A stretch of 13,744 bases of DNA from CAG-488 sp963625295 (GTDB lineage Bacteria; Bacillota; Clostridia; Oscillospirales; Acutalibacteraceae): NCBI GenBank assembly GCA_963625295.1, contig CAVFTC010000053.1:1-13744 (forward strand), in the 5' to 3' direction. Within the stretch, counting starts at the first letter, position 1. Every line of letters begins with the position of its first letter. Of this stretch, positions 1 to 5,839 are shown piece by piece. A program made the translations under genes and the position numbers. A model generated the notes under the pieces. It did not search any database. It was not told where the DNA came from and saw nothing but the letters and a program-made list of their open reading frames with translations.

Positions 1-2
1 TC

Positions 3-65
3 GAGCTTGTAATTATCGGACTTGTGACGGTATTTGTTGCAGTTCTCGCATATAAAAAGAAATAA
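3..65 (+). CDS. C-terminal part of a small hydrophobic peptide (toxin-like, copy 1)
   Basis: The window opens inside this reading frame, so its start lies upstream. The visible end reads ELVIIGLVTVFVAVLAYKKK followed by TAA: one hydrophobic helix closed by a lysine cluster. This closely matches the architecture of the complete peptide at 311-385 (helix, then VKKK-stop). In both copies the stop codon sits inside the first arm of the terminator hairpin, and the same convergent small-RNA promoter follows. Short single-helix peptides with a basic tail and an overlapping antisense RNA are typical of type I toxins such as Fst/TxpA or holin-like toxins. Assignment to a named family is not possible by eye. 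It could also be a harmless membrane peptide. Confidence 0.45.
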   Translation, partial: ELVIIGLVTVFVAVLAYKKK

Positions 66-148
66 CCGCCCTCACGACCAAATGATGCGGTTATTCTTTA
101 ACTTTATTCACGAGGGCGTAACCGTCTATCGGCAGCACCACTCTTTGT
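53..148 (-). ncRNA. Antisense small RNA, copy 1 (antitoxin-like)
   Basis: A consensus promoter at 183-155 predicts a transcript starting near 148. It runs leftwards and ends at the hairpin plus T-run at 95-53, about 95 nt in all. The first 37 nt or so lie in a 39-bp segment (112-150) that is identical in the second copy. No ribosome binding site with a credible reading frame is seen in it. Its 3' part is perfectly complementary to the 3' end of the copy 1 peptide mRNA, as in convergent type I toxin-antitoxin loci. Ends are estimates from promoter and terminator positions. Confidence 0.6.
61..95. terminator. Bidirectional terminator shared by toxin-like copy 1 and its antisense RNA
   Basis: A perfect 9-bp inverted repeat, AATAACCGC (61-69) and GCGGTTATT (87-95), is flanked by CTTTA on the + side and, read on the - strand, by a TCTTTTTAT run. 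It can terminate both the peptide mRNA arriving from the left and the small RNA arriving from the right. The peptide's stop codon (63-65) is part of the stem. Confidence 0.65.
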
Positions 149-150
149 AT
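112..150. repeat. 39-bp direct repeat, copy 1 (small-RNA 5' segment)
   Basis: Identical base for base to 435-473. On the - strand it encodes the 5' part of the small RNA, including a CCG-ATAGA-CGG mini-hairpin and a GCCCTC motif. Conservation here, against drift in the flanking terminator loop, suggests that this part of the RNA is functional. Confidence 0.85.
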
Positions 151-154
151 TTTT

Positions 155-183
155 ATTATATGCCATGAGATTTAATTTGTCAA
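155..183 (-). promoter_or_regulatory. Consensus sigma-A promoter of antisense RNA copy 1
   Basis: Read on the - strand: TTGACA (183-178), 17-bp spacer, TATAAT (160-155). Both hexamers and the spacing match the consensus exactly, which suggests strong constitutive transcription. Confidence 0.8.
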
Positions 184-195
184 GAAGAAATTTGA

Positions 196-213
196 GCCGT
201 TCAAGCCGTTCAA
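196..213. repeat. 9-bp tandem repeat upstream of the toxin-like promoter
   Basis: GCCGTTCAA occurs twice back to back (196-204, 205-213), ending 3 bp before the -35 box at 217. It could be a regulator site, or chance. It is not found before the other promoters of the window. Confidence 0.5.
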
Positions 214-216
214 GCA

Positions 217-245
217 TTGACAAGCTCGGCGGTGTTATATATAAT
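217..245 (+). promoter_or_regulatory. Consensus sigma-A promoter of toxin-like peptide, copy 2
   Basis: TTGACA (217-222), 17-bp spacer, TATAAT (240-245), an exact consensus match. The predicted start near 252 gives a leader of about 59 nt. That leader can form a CTACC/GGTAG hairpin (258-273) and a CCCT/AGGG hairpin (290-301). The second hairpin covers part of the Shine-Dalgarno sequence AGGGGGTGA (298-306), so translation may be held down by structure. Confidence 0.8.
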
Positions 246-310
246 GTTCTCGTGGTGCTACCATTTACGGTAGGCGGTTACACTCTTTGCCCTCGTTAGG
301 GGGTGATTGT

Positions 311-385
311 ATGGAGTATCTTGTTATAATGGCTATTATAGTGCTTTTTGCAACGGGTTACATATATACAGTAAAAAAGAAATAA
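311..385 (+). CDS. Small hydrophobic peptide, 24 aa (type I toxin-like, copy 2)
   Basis: The frame encodes MEYLVIMAIIVLFATGYIYT followed by VKKK. It is one hydrophobic helix (about residues 3-20) with a basic C-terminus, expected to insert in the membrane. ATG 311 follows a strong Shine-Dalgarno sequence (AGGGGGTGA, 298-306) at good spacing, and an exact consensus promoter lies at 217-245. The stop codon is within the terminator stem, and a convergent small RNA overlaps the mRNA 3' end. The layout (convergent genes, shared terminator, SD held in a hairpin) resembles Fst/par and TxpA/RatA type I systems. The toxin role is inferred from layout only. No SMART or Pfam family can be asserted, though holin-like toxin families look similar. 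Confidence 0.6.
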   Translation: MEYLVIMAIIVLFATGYIYTVKKK

Positions 386-471
386 CCGCCCCACGCCAAT
401 GAGAACGGTTATTCTTTAATAAATAACTTTTCGTGAGGGCGTAACCGTCTATCGGCAGCACCACTCTTTGT
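373..471 (-). ncRNA. Antisense small RNA, copy 2 (antitoxin-like)
   Basis: The predicted transcript runs from about 471 (promoter 506-478) to the T-run at 380-373, about 99 nt. Its 5' part is identical to copy 1. Its 3' part is complementary to the last codons, stop and 3' tail of the 311-385 mRNA. Its promoter lies just downstream of the PHP gene stop codon (519), so read-through from the sensor operon would also produce this RNA sequence. Confidence 0.6.
381..413. terminator. Bidirectional terminator of copy 2
   Basis: AATAACCG (381-388) pairs with CGGTTATT (406-413). CTTTAATAAA follows on the + strand, and a TTTCTTTTTT-type run (380-373) follows on the - strand. It has the same role as 61-95. 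The loop sequence differs from copy 1 while the stem is kept. Confidence 0.65.
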
Positions 472-473
472 AT
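435..473. repeat. 39-bp direct repeat, copy 2
   Basis: Identical to 112-150. It holds the 5' part of the second small RNA. On the + strand it contains GGCAGCACCAC (454-464), which is complementary, with one mismatch, to GTGGTGCTACC in the toxin-like leader (252-262). Confidence 0.85.
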
Positions 474-477
474 CTTT

Positions 478-506
478 ATTATATGCTAAGCCCTTTGAAT
501 TGTCAA
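478..506 (-). promoter_or_regulatory. Consensus sigma-A promoter of antisense RNA copy 2
   Basis: Read on the - strand: TTGACA (506-501), 17-bp spacer, TATAAT (483-478). It is an exact consensus match, although the spacer sequence differs from that of copy 1, so the elements look selected and not merely copied. Confidence 0.8.
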
Positions 507-518
507 GATGTATTTGCC

Positions 519-1232
519 TTAAAGTGCTTTGAAATACTGTGTGACCGCCTTGGCGGAATTCACGGAGAGTGGAAGCGTGTGCTTGGCCTCTTTCATGTTT
601 TCGAGATAATGCGCATCGGAGCTGACAATGACGGGCATATTTTTTATTATCGGATATTTTTCGGCAAGCTCGTTTTTGTCGGCTCGCTCCGTCATTTCAA
701 CGGCGTTGAAATTCATTTCCGGCGTTATCGCTCCGAGGTTGGAGATGACGCTGTATGAATTCCTGTCGATATGCGCCGGGTAACATACGCCGCCGTATTC
801 GCCGACGGTTTTTACGGCATTCTCAATGCTTATTCCGCTTGCCGTCGTCAGCAGCAGCTCCTGCGTTCCGATTATTCCGTCGCCGTCGTCCATGATGAGC
901 TGTTCGCCGAAAATATCCGGTCGGTTTTTGATTGGAGGGACGGTCGAAAGAACATATTCGGAAAAAGCCTCGGCCTGAGTCAGCTCGTCAAACAGGCATA
1001 CGACATGAACCTCCTCCGAGGTGCAAAGCTCCATACCCGGAATGACCGTCAGGCCTATTTTTTCACCTGCCGTTATTGCCGCACGGCAGTTTTGCGCAGT
1101 GTTGTGGTCGGTCAGAGCTATTATGTCTAAGCCGAGAAGCTTCGCCATATTGACAAGGTTATACGGCGTCATGTCATTGTCGCCGCAGGGCGAAAGGCAC
1201 GAGTGAAGATGAAGGTCGTAATAAAGTCCCAT
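519..1232 (-). CDS. PHP-domain metal-dependent phosphoesterase
   Basis: A 237-residue protein that is essentially one PHP domain. Metal-ligand motifs are visible in order: HLH (H8, H10), TDHN (D42, H43), PGMEL (E68) with EVHVV (H76), CYPAHID near residue 155, and SSDAH near residue 205. Proteins of this type hydrolyse phosphoesters, but the substrate cannot be read from sequence. It is the last gene of a five-gene operon. Its ATG is one base past the stop of the DRTGG gene, with AAGG upstream as a weak ribosome binding site. PHP proteins commonly accompany hydrogenase-linked DRTGG and Fe-S genes in Clostridia, so a role in that signalling unit is likely. The stop TAA is followed by GGCAAATAC, which resembles the terminus of the local repeat family. 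Confidence 0.85.
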   Translation of the reverse strand: MGLYYDLHLHSCLSPCGDNDMTPYNLVNMAKLLGLDIIALTDHNTAQNCRAAITAGEKIGLTVIPGMELCTSEEVHVVCLFDELTQAEAFSEYVLSTVPPIKNRPDIFGEQLIMDDGDGIIGTQELLLTTASGISIENAVKTVGEYGGVCYPAHIDRNSYSVISNLGAITPEMNFNAVEMTERADKNELAEKYPIIKNMPVIVSSDAHYLENMKEAKHTLPLSVNSAKAVTQYFKAL

Positions 1233-1233
1233 T

Positions 1234-1560
1234 TTAAATCAGCCTTGAAATTTCTGCGGCAACCTGATAGGAATTCTTTGCTGTTGTGAGGATAGTTACG
1301 CCGTTCTGCTCGGCTCGCTTGAGGGCTTCGTCGTCAAGCGCGGCATTTTCTGTCAGAATGATGCAGGCAACATCCGCAAGCACGGCAACTCCGATCGAGT
1401 TGACATTGCCCATGACTGTAAGCCATGCGTCACCCTCCTGCGCCCTTGACATTACCCAGCTGAGCAGGTCGCCGCAATAGCAGCCCGTTACCTCTCTTTC
1501 GAGATCTTCGCCGCAGACGAGCGTCAAATCAAGCTTTTCCTTGAGTGTTTTTATGTCCAT
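1234..1560 (-). CDS. DRTGG-domain protein (second copy in operon)
   Basis: 108 residues covering a single DRTGG-type domain, as found in the regulatory part of phosphotransacetylases and CBS/DRTGG proteins. Recognisable segments are the N-terminal LKEKLDLTLVCGEDLEREV, a central LLSWVMSRA and TVMGNVNSIGVAVLADV, and the terminal GVTILTT strand. It is probably a small ligand-binding or protein-interaction module, with no catalytic motif. The start codon lies inside the hydrogenase-like gene (10-nt overlap), which implies translational coupling. It is a paralogue of the first gene of the operon: both begin with the same helix and a (Y/C)GEDL motif, but overall identity looks low. Known clustering of such stand-alone DRTGG proteins with [FeFe]-hydrogenase genes supports a regulatory role. 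Confidence 0.75.
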   Translation of the reverse strand: MDIKTLKEKLDLTLVCGEDLEREVTGCYCGDLLSWVMSRAQEGDAWLTVMGNVNSIGVAVLADVACIILTENAALDDEALKRAEQNGVTILTTAKNSYQVAAEISRLI

Positions 1561-2885
1561 TTCAGCTTCTCCTCATCAATAATTTCACGGAACGGAACGG
1601 GAATGAATTTTTCAATTTCATTCTCATTAAGCGGCATTGTGCTGCTCATTTCCGCCTTCAGTCGAAAAACGCAGTGGTCTATTTTTGCATAACCCCGTAC
1701 AATGTCCTCGGCAAGCGCACGGCAGGTTGGCGCACCGCAGGTTCCGCAGTCAAGACCGGGGAAGTTTTTCACCATTTCCGAAACCTGACTCATGAGCTTC
1801 ATTGCGTCGGTGACATTGTCGGCAAGCTTCAGCACGGAATACGGCTGAAGATTTTCCTGCCAAAGCATTTCGCTTGGCACATTCTCCGATTCGATATAAT
1901 TGCATGAGATCGGACGGTTCTTTTTGAGCATGGCAAGCCTTGTTTTTGCCACAAAGGTGTTGGCAACGGTCAGGCAACCGCCGACGCAGCCGCCCGTGCA
2001 GGCGTTCAGCTCTATAAATTCAATGTCGTTTAGCTTTTCGTCCTCGATCTCCTCAAGAATTTTTATGACATTTTCAATTCCGTCGGCAGCAATATATTTG
2101 CGGCTCAGAGATGCCGACGCTTCGCCGCCGCTCTTTGCCCAGCCGACGCCTGTTTTTCCGGATTCGTCAAGGCTTTTCAGATTTTTGAGATGATCCATTT
2201 TGCCGAGCAGAAGCGGATAAATGTAGTTTATCGCAATAGCTCCGTCAATGTCGGACTTTTCGGAGCAGAGCGGATTTTTTATCGCAGTTATTTTTGCGGG
2301 ACACGGCGTGATGAAGAAAACGCCGATATCGCTGTCGTCAAGCCCCGTTTCCGCCCTTGCCTCAAGCCTTGCAAGGCGAGCGGACTCGTCCATCGGAGTG
2401 TTCAATTCAAGCAAATTGTCGATAAGGTGCGGATAGGAAATTCTTATCAGACGGCACACGGCAGGGCAGGCAGAGGAGATGACGGGCGTTTTCAGCTTGC
2501 CTTTTTTAAGGAGCTTTTTCGTTGCGTCCGTGACAAGCTCTGCACCCTTTGCAACCTCAAAAACCTTGTCGAAGCCCAGCTCGGTAAGAGCCGTTAATAT
2601 GTAATTGATATCGTCAAGATTGTTGAATTGACCGTAAAGCGACGGTGCGGGGAGCGCAATTTTATACTTAAATTTTTCAATGTCCTCAATGCTGTTGCTT
2701 TTGGCTGTTTTTGCGTGATGCGGACAGATGCGTATACATTCTCCGCAGTCGATACATCTTTCGGAAATGATAGTTGCCTTGCCGTGGCGAACTCTTATCG
2801 CCTGGGTAGGGCATCGTTTTATGCAGTTCATGCAGCCGAGACACTTCTGTTTATTGAGACTAACCGAATGAAAAACGGTATCCAT
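1551..2885 (-). CDS. [FeFe]-hydrogenase-like sensor protein (HydS-type)
   Basis: 444 residues. Two [4Fe-4S] ferredoxin motifs come first (C15/18/21/25 and C44/47/50/54). The H-cluster domain follows: SSACPAVC (C140), TPCPAK (C195, K198) and ELNACTGGCVGGC (C296, C300). A C-terminal CX2CX4CX16C cluster (C380/383/388/405) ends the protein. The four H-cluster cysteines are present. However, the position before C140, a proton-relay cysteine in catalytic HydA (TSCCP), is Ala139, the Met of MPC is Thr193, and the Met of the third motif is Asn294. These changes are typical of sensory group C/D hydrogenases with low turnover. No PAS domain follows the last cluster; only about 39 residues remain. Start ATG 2885 has AAGGAG upstream. 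It is likely a cytoplasmic H2 or redox sensor signalling through its operon partners. Confidence 0.85.
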   Translation of the reverse strand: MDTVFHSVSLNKQKCLGCMNCIKRCPTQAIRVRHGKATIISERCIDCGECIRICPHHAKTAKSNSIEDIEKFKYKIALPAPSLYGQFNNLDDINYILTALTELGFDKVFEVAKGAELVTDATKKLLKKGKLKTPVISSACPAVCRLIRISYPHLIDNLLELNTPMDESARLARLEARAETGLDDSDIGVFFITPCPAKITAIKNPLCSEKSDIDGAIAINYIYPLLLGKMDHLKNLKSLDESGKTGVGWAKSGGEASASLSRKYIAADGIENVIKILEEIEDEKLNDIEFIELNACTGGCVGGCLTVANTFVAKTRLAMLKKNRPISCNYIESENVPSEMLWQENLQPYSVLKLADNVTDAMKLMSQVSEMVKNFPGLDCGTCGAPTCRALAEDIVRGYAKIDHCVFRLKAEMSSTMPLNENEIEKFIPVPFREIIDEEKLKWT

Positions 2886-2898
2886 AAGCTTCTCCTTG

Positions 2899-3321
2899 CT
2901 ATTTGTTGTAAACCTTCAATGTTATTGTTGTGCCCTTTCCGAGCACGGTGTCAATTTTCATTTCATCGGTATATTTTTTTATGTTCGGCAGACCCATTCC
3001 GGCTCCGAAGCCGAGCGAACGAACATTTTCGGGGGCGGTCGAATAGCCTTCCTTCATGGCAAGCTCAATGTCCGGAATTCCGGGTCCCTTGTCCGCCAGC
3101 ACAACGGTTATGCAGTCCGGCGTGACTGTTGCGTCGATAACTCCGCCCTCGGCATGAATTACCATGTTTATTTCCGCCTCATATACGGATATTGCAACAT
3201 TTCTTGTAACGGCAGGGCTGAAGCCAAGCTCCTTTAACGAACGCTTGAGCTTGCCGGAGGCTTCGCCTGCCTGAGTGAAGTCGTAAGCGTTCACATCATA
3301 GTGCAGCTTTAATTCGTCCAT
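2899..3321 (-). CDS. RsbW-like anti-sigma / serine kinase ATPase
   Basis: A 140-residue single GHKL (HATPase_c) domain. The N-box is at E48-N52 (EAEINMVIHAEGG), the G1 box is DKGPGI (77-82), and the glycine-rich lid GFGAGMGL is at 104-111, with GKGT near 128. No dimerisation or receiver domain is present, so this is the compact RsbW/SpoIIAB type that binds ATP and either sequesters a sigma factor or phosphorylates an STAS partner. Its ATG overlaps the stop of the preceding DRTGG gene (TAATG), and the hydrogenase-like gene follows after 13 nt. Stand-alone ATPases of this kind occur beside [FeFe]-hydrogenase genes in Clostridia. No sigma factor, STAS or PP2C gene is in the window, so its partner is unknown. 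Confidence 0.85.
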   Translation of the reverse strand: MDELKLHYDVNAYDFTQAGEASGKLKRSLKELGFSPAVTRNVAISVYEAEINMVIHAEGGVIDATVTPDCITVVLADKGPGIPDIELAMKEGYSTAPENVRSLGFGAGMGLPNIKKYTDEMKIDTVLGKGTTITLKVYNK

Positions 3322-3671
3322 TATTTTCCACTGCCTCCTCTTAGCCCGTGAGCGTAAAGGCGACCGCAGGAGGTGAACATTTCAAGCTTTGTTCCGATGA
3401 GAACGATGTCACGCTGCTCGGCAAGGTCGATCATATCCAAATCCGGCGACTTGCCGCGAACAAAGACGATACAGCTCATGTCCATCATTTCAGCAGTCCT
3501 GACAACCTGAGGATTGACCAGGCCCGTCAGCAAAACCGCTTGCTCTTTAACGAAAGCAAGCACGTCGCTCATCATATCGCTGCCGCAGGCGGTAAATACC
3601 TCCCTGTCAAGCAGATCCTCGCCGTAAATAATGTGTCCCTCAAGTATATCAATGATTTCTTTTACCGTCAT
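3321..3671 (-). CDS. DRTGG-domain protein (first gene of sensor operon)
   Basis: 116 residues from ATG 3671, which is preceded by GGAGGG at good spacing. A longer in-frame TTG start at 3704 lacks such a site and adds unconserved residues, so it was not used. The sequence starts MTVKEIIDILEGHIIYGEDL and continues with VLAFVKEQAVLLTGLVNPQV, a CIVFVRGK strand and DIVLIGT, the pattern of a lone DRTGG domain. It shares the opening helix and GEDL motif with the 1234-1560 protein. It probably binds a small ligand or a partner protein and has no visible catalytic residues. It leads the operon and is coupled to the RsbW-like ATPase by a TAATG overlap. Confidence 0.75.
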   Translation of the reverse strand: MTVKEIIDILEGHIIYGEDLLDREVFTACGSDMMSDVLAFVKEQAVLLTGLVNPQVVRTAEMMDMSCIVFVRGKSPDLDMIDLAEQRDIVLIGTKLEMFTSCGRLYAHGLRGGSGK

Positions 3672-3703
3672 ATTCAGCCCTCCGAATTTTTGTCGTACAC
3701 CCA

Positions 3704-3723
3704 AATTGTGTGGTGCTGCCTTA
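3704..3723 (-). repeat. Solo end of the local repeat family in the sensor-operon leader
   Basis: AATTGTGTGGTGCTGCCTTA differs from the right terminus of the full elements (AATTGTGCGGTATTGCCTTA) at 3 of 20 positions. No matching left end is nearby. It lies between the predicted promoter and the start of the sensor operon, so it would be transcribed in the leader about 35-50 nt before ATG 3671. Confidence 0.5.
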
Positions 3724-3761
3724 AATATACATATATAATAGCATACATCTTTTTAAAAATC

Positions 3762-3790
3762 TATATATTCTCTATAAAAAAGTTTGGCAA
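3762..3790 (-). promoter_or_regulatory. Probable promoter of the sensor operon
   Basis: Read on the - strand: TTGCCA (3790-3785), 17-bp spacer, TATATA (3767-3762), with a predicted leader of about 85 nt. The region is very AT-rich, so other -10 placements are possible. Confidence 0.4.
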
Positions 3791-3816
3791 ATCATAATTT
3801 TTGTTTAAAATCATCA

Positions 3817-3845
3817 TTGACTTTAACTGCTTAGAATAGTAATAT
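3817..3845 (+). promoter_or_regulatory. Promoter of the S8 peptidase gene
   Basis: TTGACT (3817-3822), 17-bp spacer, TAATAT (3840-3845). The start point would be near 3852, leaving a very short leader that begins at the Shine-Dalgarno sequence (TAGGGTGAT) 6 nt before ATG 3866. Confidence 0.65.
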
Positions 3846-3865
3846 TGTCTGTAGGGTGATTTGAA

Positions 3866-5839
3866 ATGAAAAAGAAAAAGCTTTTAAGCTCGATATTTTC
3901 GGCAGCATTGGCGATGATTATTGCCGCAGGCTCGCCGATGGTGGGCGTTAAGCTTGCGAGGGAGACTCAAATTGCGGCAGAGTCGACGGCTCAAAGCAGC
4001 TTGATAAACGAGGAAAAATCAATCAAAACGGAAAAAACGCAAGCCGCTGCGGCGAAAAAGGAAACAGCAAAGACGGTTGAAATTAACTCAAAAACCGTTG
4101 AGCAGTTTGAAGACGAAAACGATGTTTTTTATGAGCCGGAGGAGGAGAGCGTATCGACTTTTGAGGACTCAACAACATATATAAACGACGCTGTAACAGT
4201 GTTTTTCAGCGACAACGCAACCCTTGCCGACAAGAAAAGGGTGGTTGATTCGCTCGGCGGCGAAATTGTCGGCAGAGTCGATTTCATGAACGAATATGAA
4301 ATTAAGATAGAGCGTTCGGATTTTTACGAAATCAACAATTTGTGCGACGAGCTTATGCAGAACGATAAGGTCGAATTCGCAAGCTGCTCACTGGCGGAAG
4401 AGATAACGCCCGACTATGTTCCGAATGACCCGTGGTCATTCGCCGACTGGGACGACGATGCTCTGGAACGCAGCTTTAGTTTTTCAAACTGGTGGATCAG
4501 GGCGACCGATATCGACAAGGCATGGGATTATGACGAATATTTCAGCGATATAGATGTTGGAATTGTGGATACGGGTGTTGATCCTACGCATGAGGATCTT
4601 GAGGGTAAAATCGTTTTCCCGAATGAATTTTTTGAGAAAAACAACATCCCGTCATATCACGGCAATCATGTTGCCGGAATTATCGGAGCTAAGCAGGATA
4701 ATGAAAAGGGTATAGCGGGAATCGTCCGTGAAGGCAGGCTTATTTGCATTGACTGGCAGGCGGACGAGGATAAGGGTCAACAATGGAGCAACGACGCAAG
4801 AATTATGACCGGATTTGTCAACGCCGTTCGTGCAGGAGCAAGGGTTGTCAACTTCTCGCTTGGCAGCAGCAACTCGTTGGGTGATAAGACCGATAGGCTG
4901 CAAATAGTTAAGGATGTCGAAGCTAAATTTTCCTCATATTACATTGCAAAAATGCTTCAACGAGGCTATGATTTTATCTGCTGTCAGTCGGCAGGTAACG
5001 GAGTTTACAAGGATGACGAATTATCCTATGCTGTTGACGCAAGCAACAACGGTACTTTTTGTCCGGTAACGGTTGACAATGCCGTTAAAATCGTTAAGGG
5101 CGTTACGCCGCAGGATATTGTTGACCGTATCATTATTGTTGCGGCGGCAAAGTTTAACGGTAAAAACACCTATGAACAGGCGGACTTTTCAAACGGCGGA
5201 AGTCAGGTTTCTATCTGTGCCCCGGGCTGCGATATCTACAGCGCATACTATTACGGCGATGACAGCAAATACAACAAAACCGCATATGCATATCTTAACG
5301 GAACATCAATGGCTGCTCCGATAGTTACCGGTATCGCATCGCTTGTCTGGAGCGTTAATCCGGCCTTCACGGGCGCACAGGTCAAGCATTTTGTCTGCGA
5401 CGAGGCGAATACAAAATATGAGGTTGCGGACAGCAGCTCCGAGCTTCACCTCCCGACGGGAACAATGCGAATGGTGAACGCTCAGCTTGCCGTTGAAGCG
5501 GCGATCAAGGAATGCGAAAGCTACGGCACGGTAAAGGGGCATCTTGAATGGGCGAAAATCACACCGAATAAGGCGATTGATTTCACGGTAACGAGCAAGC
5601 AGGACGGCACGGTTTACAGGCTGATGACCGACGCTTCGGGCGATTTCGCCGCAAAGCTTCCGGCAGGGGAATACACACTCGACCTCGAGGGCAAAAAGTG
5701 CGGCTTTATCGTCGCCGAGGGAGAAATTACGGATATCGGTTCGTTGCGCTCGGTAACCGTAACGATCGATTTTGACGCCGTGAAGGACAAGATAAAGGAC
5801 GGTATGCAGGATTTCCTGTCAAATTTGCAAATATATTAA
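3866..5839 (+). CDS. Secreted subtilisin-like (S8) serine protease
   Basis: 657 residues. An N-terminal signal peptide (KKKK, then a hydrophobic stretch to about residue 28) leads into a charged, low-complexity linker (40-105) and an I9-like prodomain (about 108-178, starting DAVTVFFSDNATLADKKRVV). The catalytic domain carries Asp235 (GIVDTGVDP), His265 (YHGNHVAG), the oxyanion Asn378 (SAGNG) and Ser481 (NGTSMAAP), so the triad is complete. After about residue 560 there is a beta-rich domain resembling carboxypeptidase-regulatory or CnaB modules (GTVYRLMTDASGDFAAKLPA, GEYTLDL). No LPXTG anchor or C-terminal membrane helix is visible, so it is probably released or loosely bound. It is monocistronic with its own promoter. 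The stop TAA is the first three bases of a repeat-family terminus. Confidence 0.93.
   Translation: MKKKKLLSSIFSAALAMIIAAGSPMVGVKLARETQIAAESTAQSSLINEEKSIKTEKTQAAAAKKETAKTVEINSKTVEQFEDENDVFYEPEEESVSTFEDSTTYINDAVTVFFSDNATLADKKRVVDSLGGEIVGRVDFMNEYEIKIERSDFYEINNLCDELMQNDKVEFASCSLAEEITPDYVPNDPWSFADWDDDALERSFSFSNWWIRATDIDKAWDYDEYFSDIDVGIVDTGVDPTHEDLEGKIVFPNEFFEKNNIPSYHGNHVAGIIGAKQDNEKGIAGIVREGRLICIDWQADEDKGQQWSNDARIMTGFVNAVRAGARVVNFSLGSSNSLGDKTDRLQIVKDVEAKFSSYYIAKMLQRGYDFICCQSAGNGVYKDDELSYAVDASNNGTFCPVTVDNAVKIVKGVTPQDIVDRIIIVAAAKFNGKNTYEQADFSNGGSQVSICAPGCDIYSAYYYGDDSKYNKTAYAYLNGTSMAAPIVTGIASLVWSVNPAFTGAQVKHFVCDEANTKYEVADSSSELHLPTGTMRMVNAQLAVEAAIKECESYGTVKGHLEWAKITPNKAIDFTVTSKQDGTVYRLMTDASGDFAAKLPAGEYTLDLEGKKCGFIVAEGEITDIGSLRSVTVTIDFDAVKDKIKDGMQDFLSNLQIY

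Noticed and set aside
112..473. Possible CRISPR-like repeat pair (39-bp identical repeats)
   Set aside because: Only two copies, 284 bp apart, separated by a promoter, peptide gene and terminator. This is a tandem gene duplication, not an array.
468..1130. Two + strand frames opposite the PHP gene
   Set aside because: They overlap the small-RNA promoter and the PHP coding region, which has full metal-binding motifs; the frames themselves show no domain.
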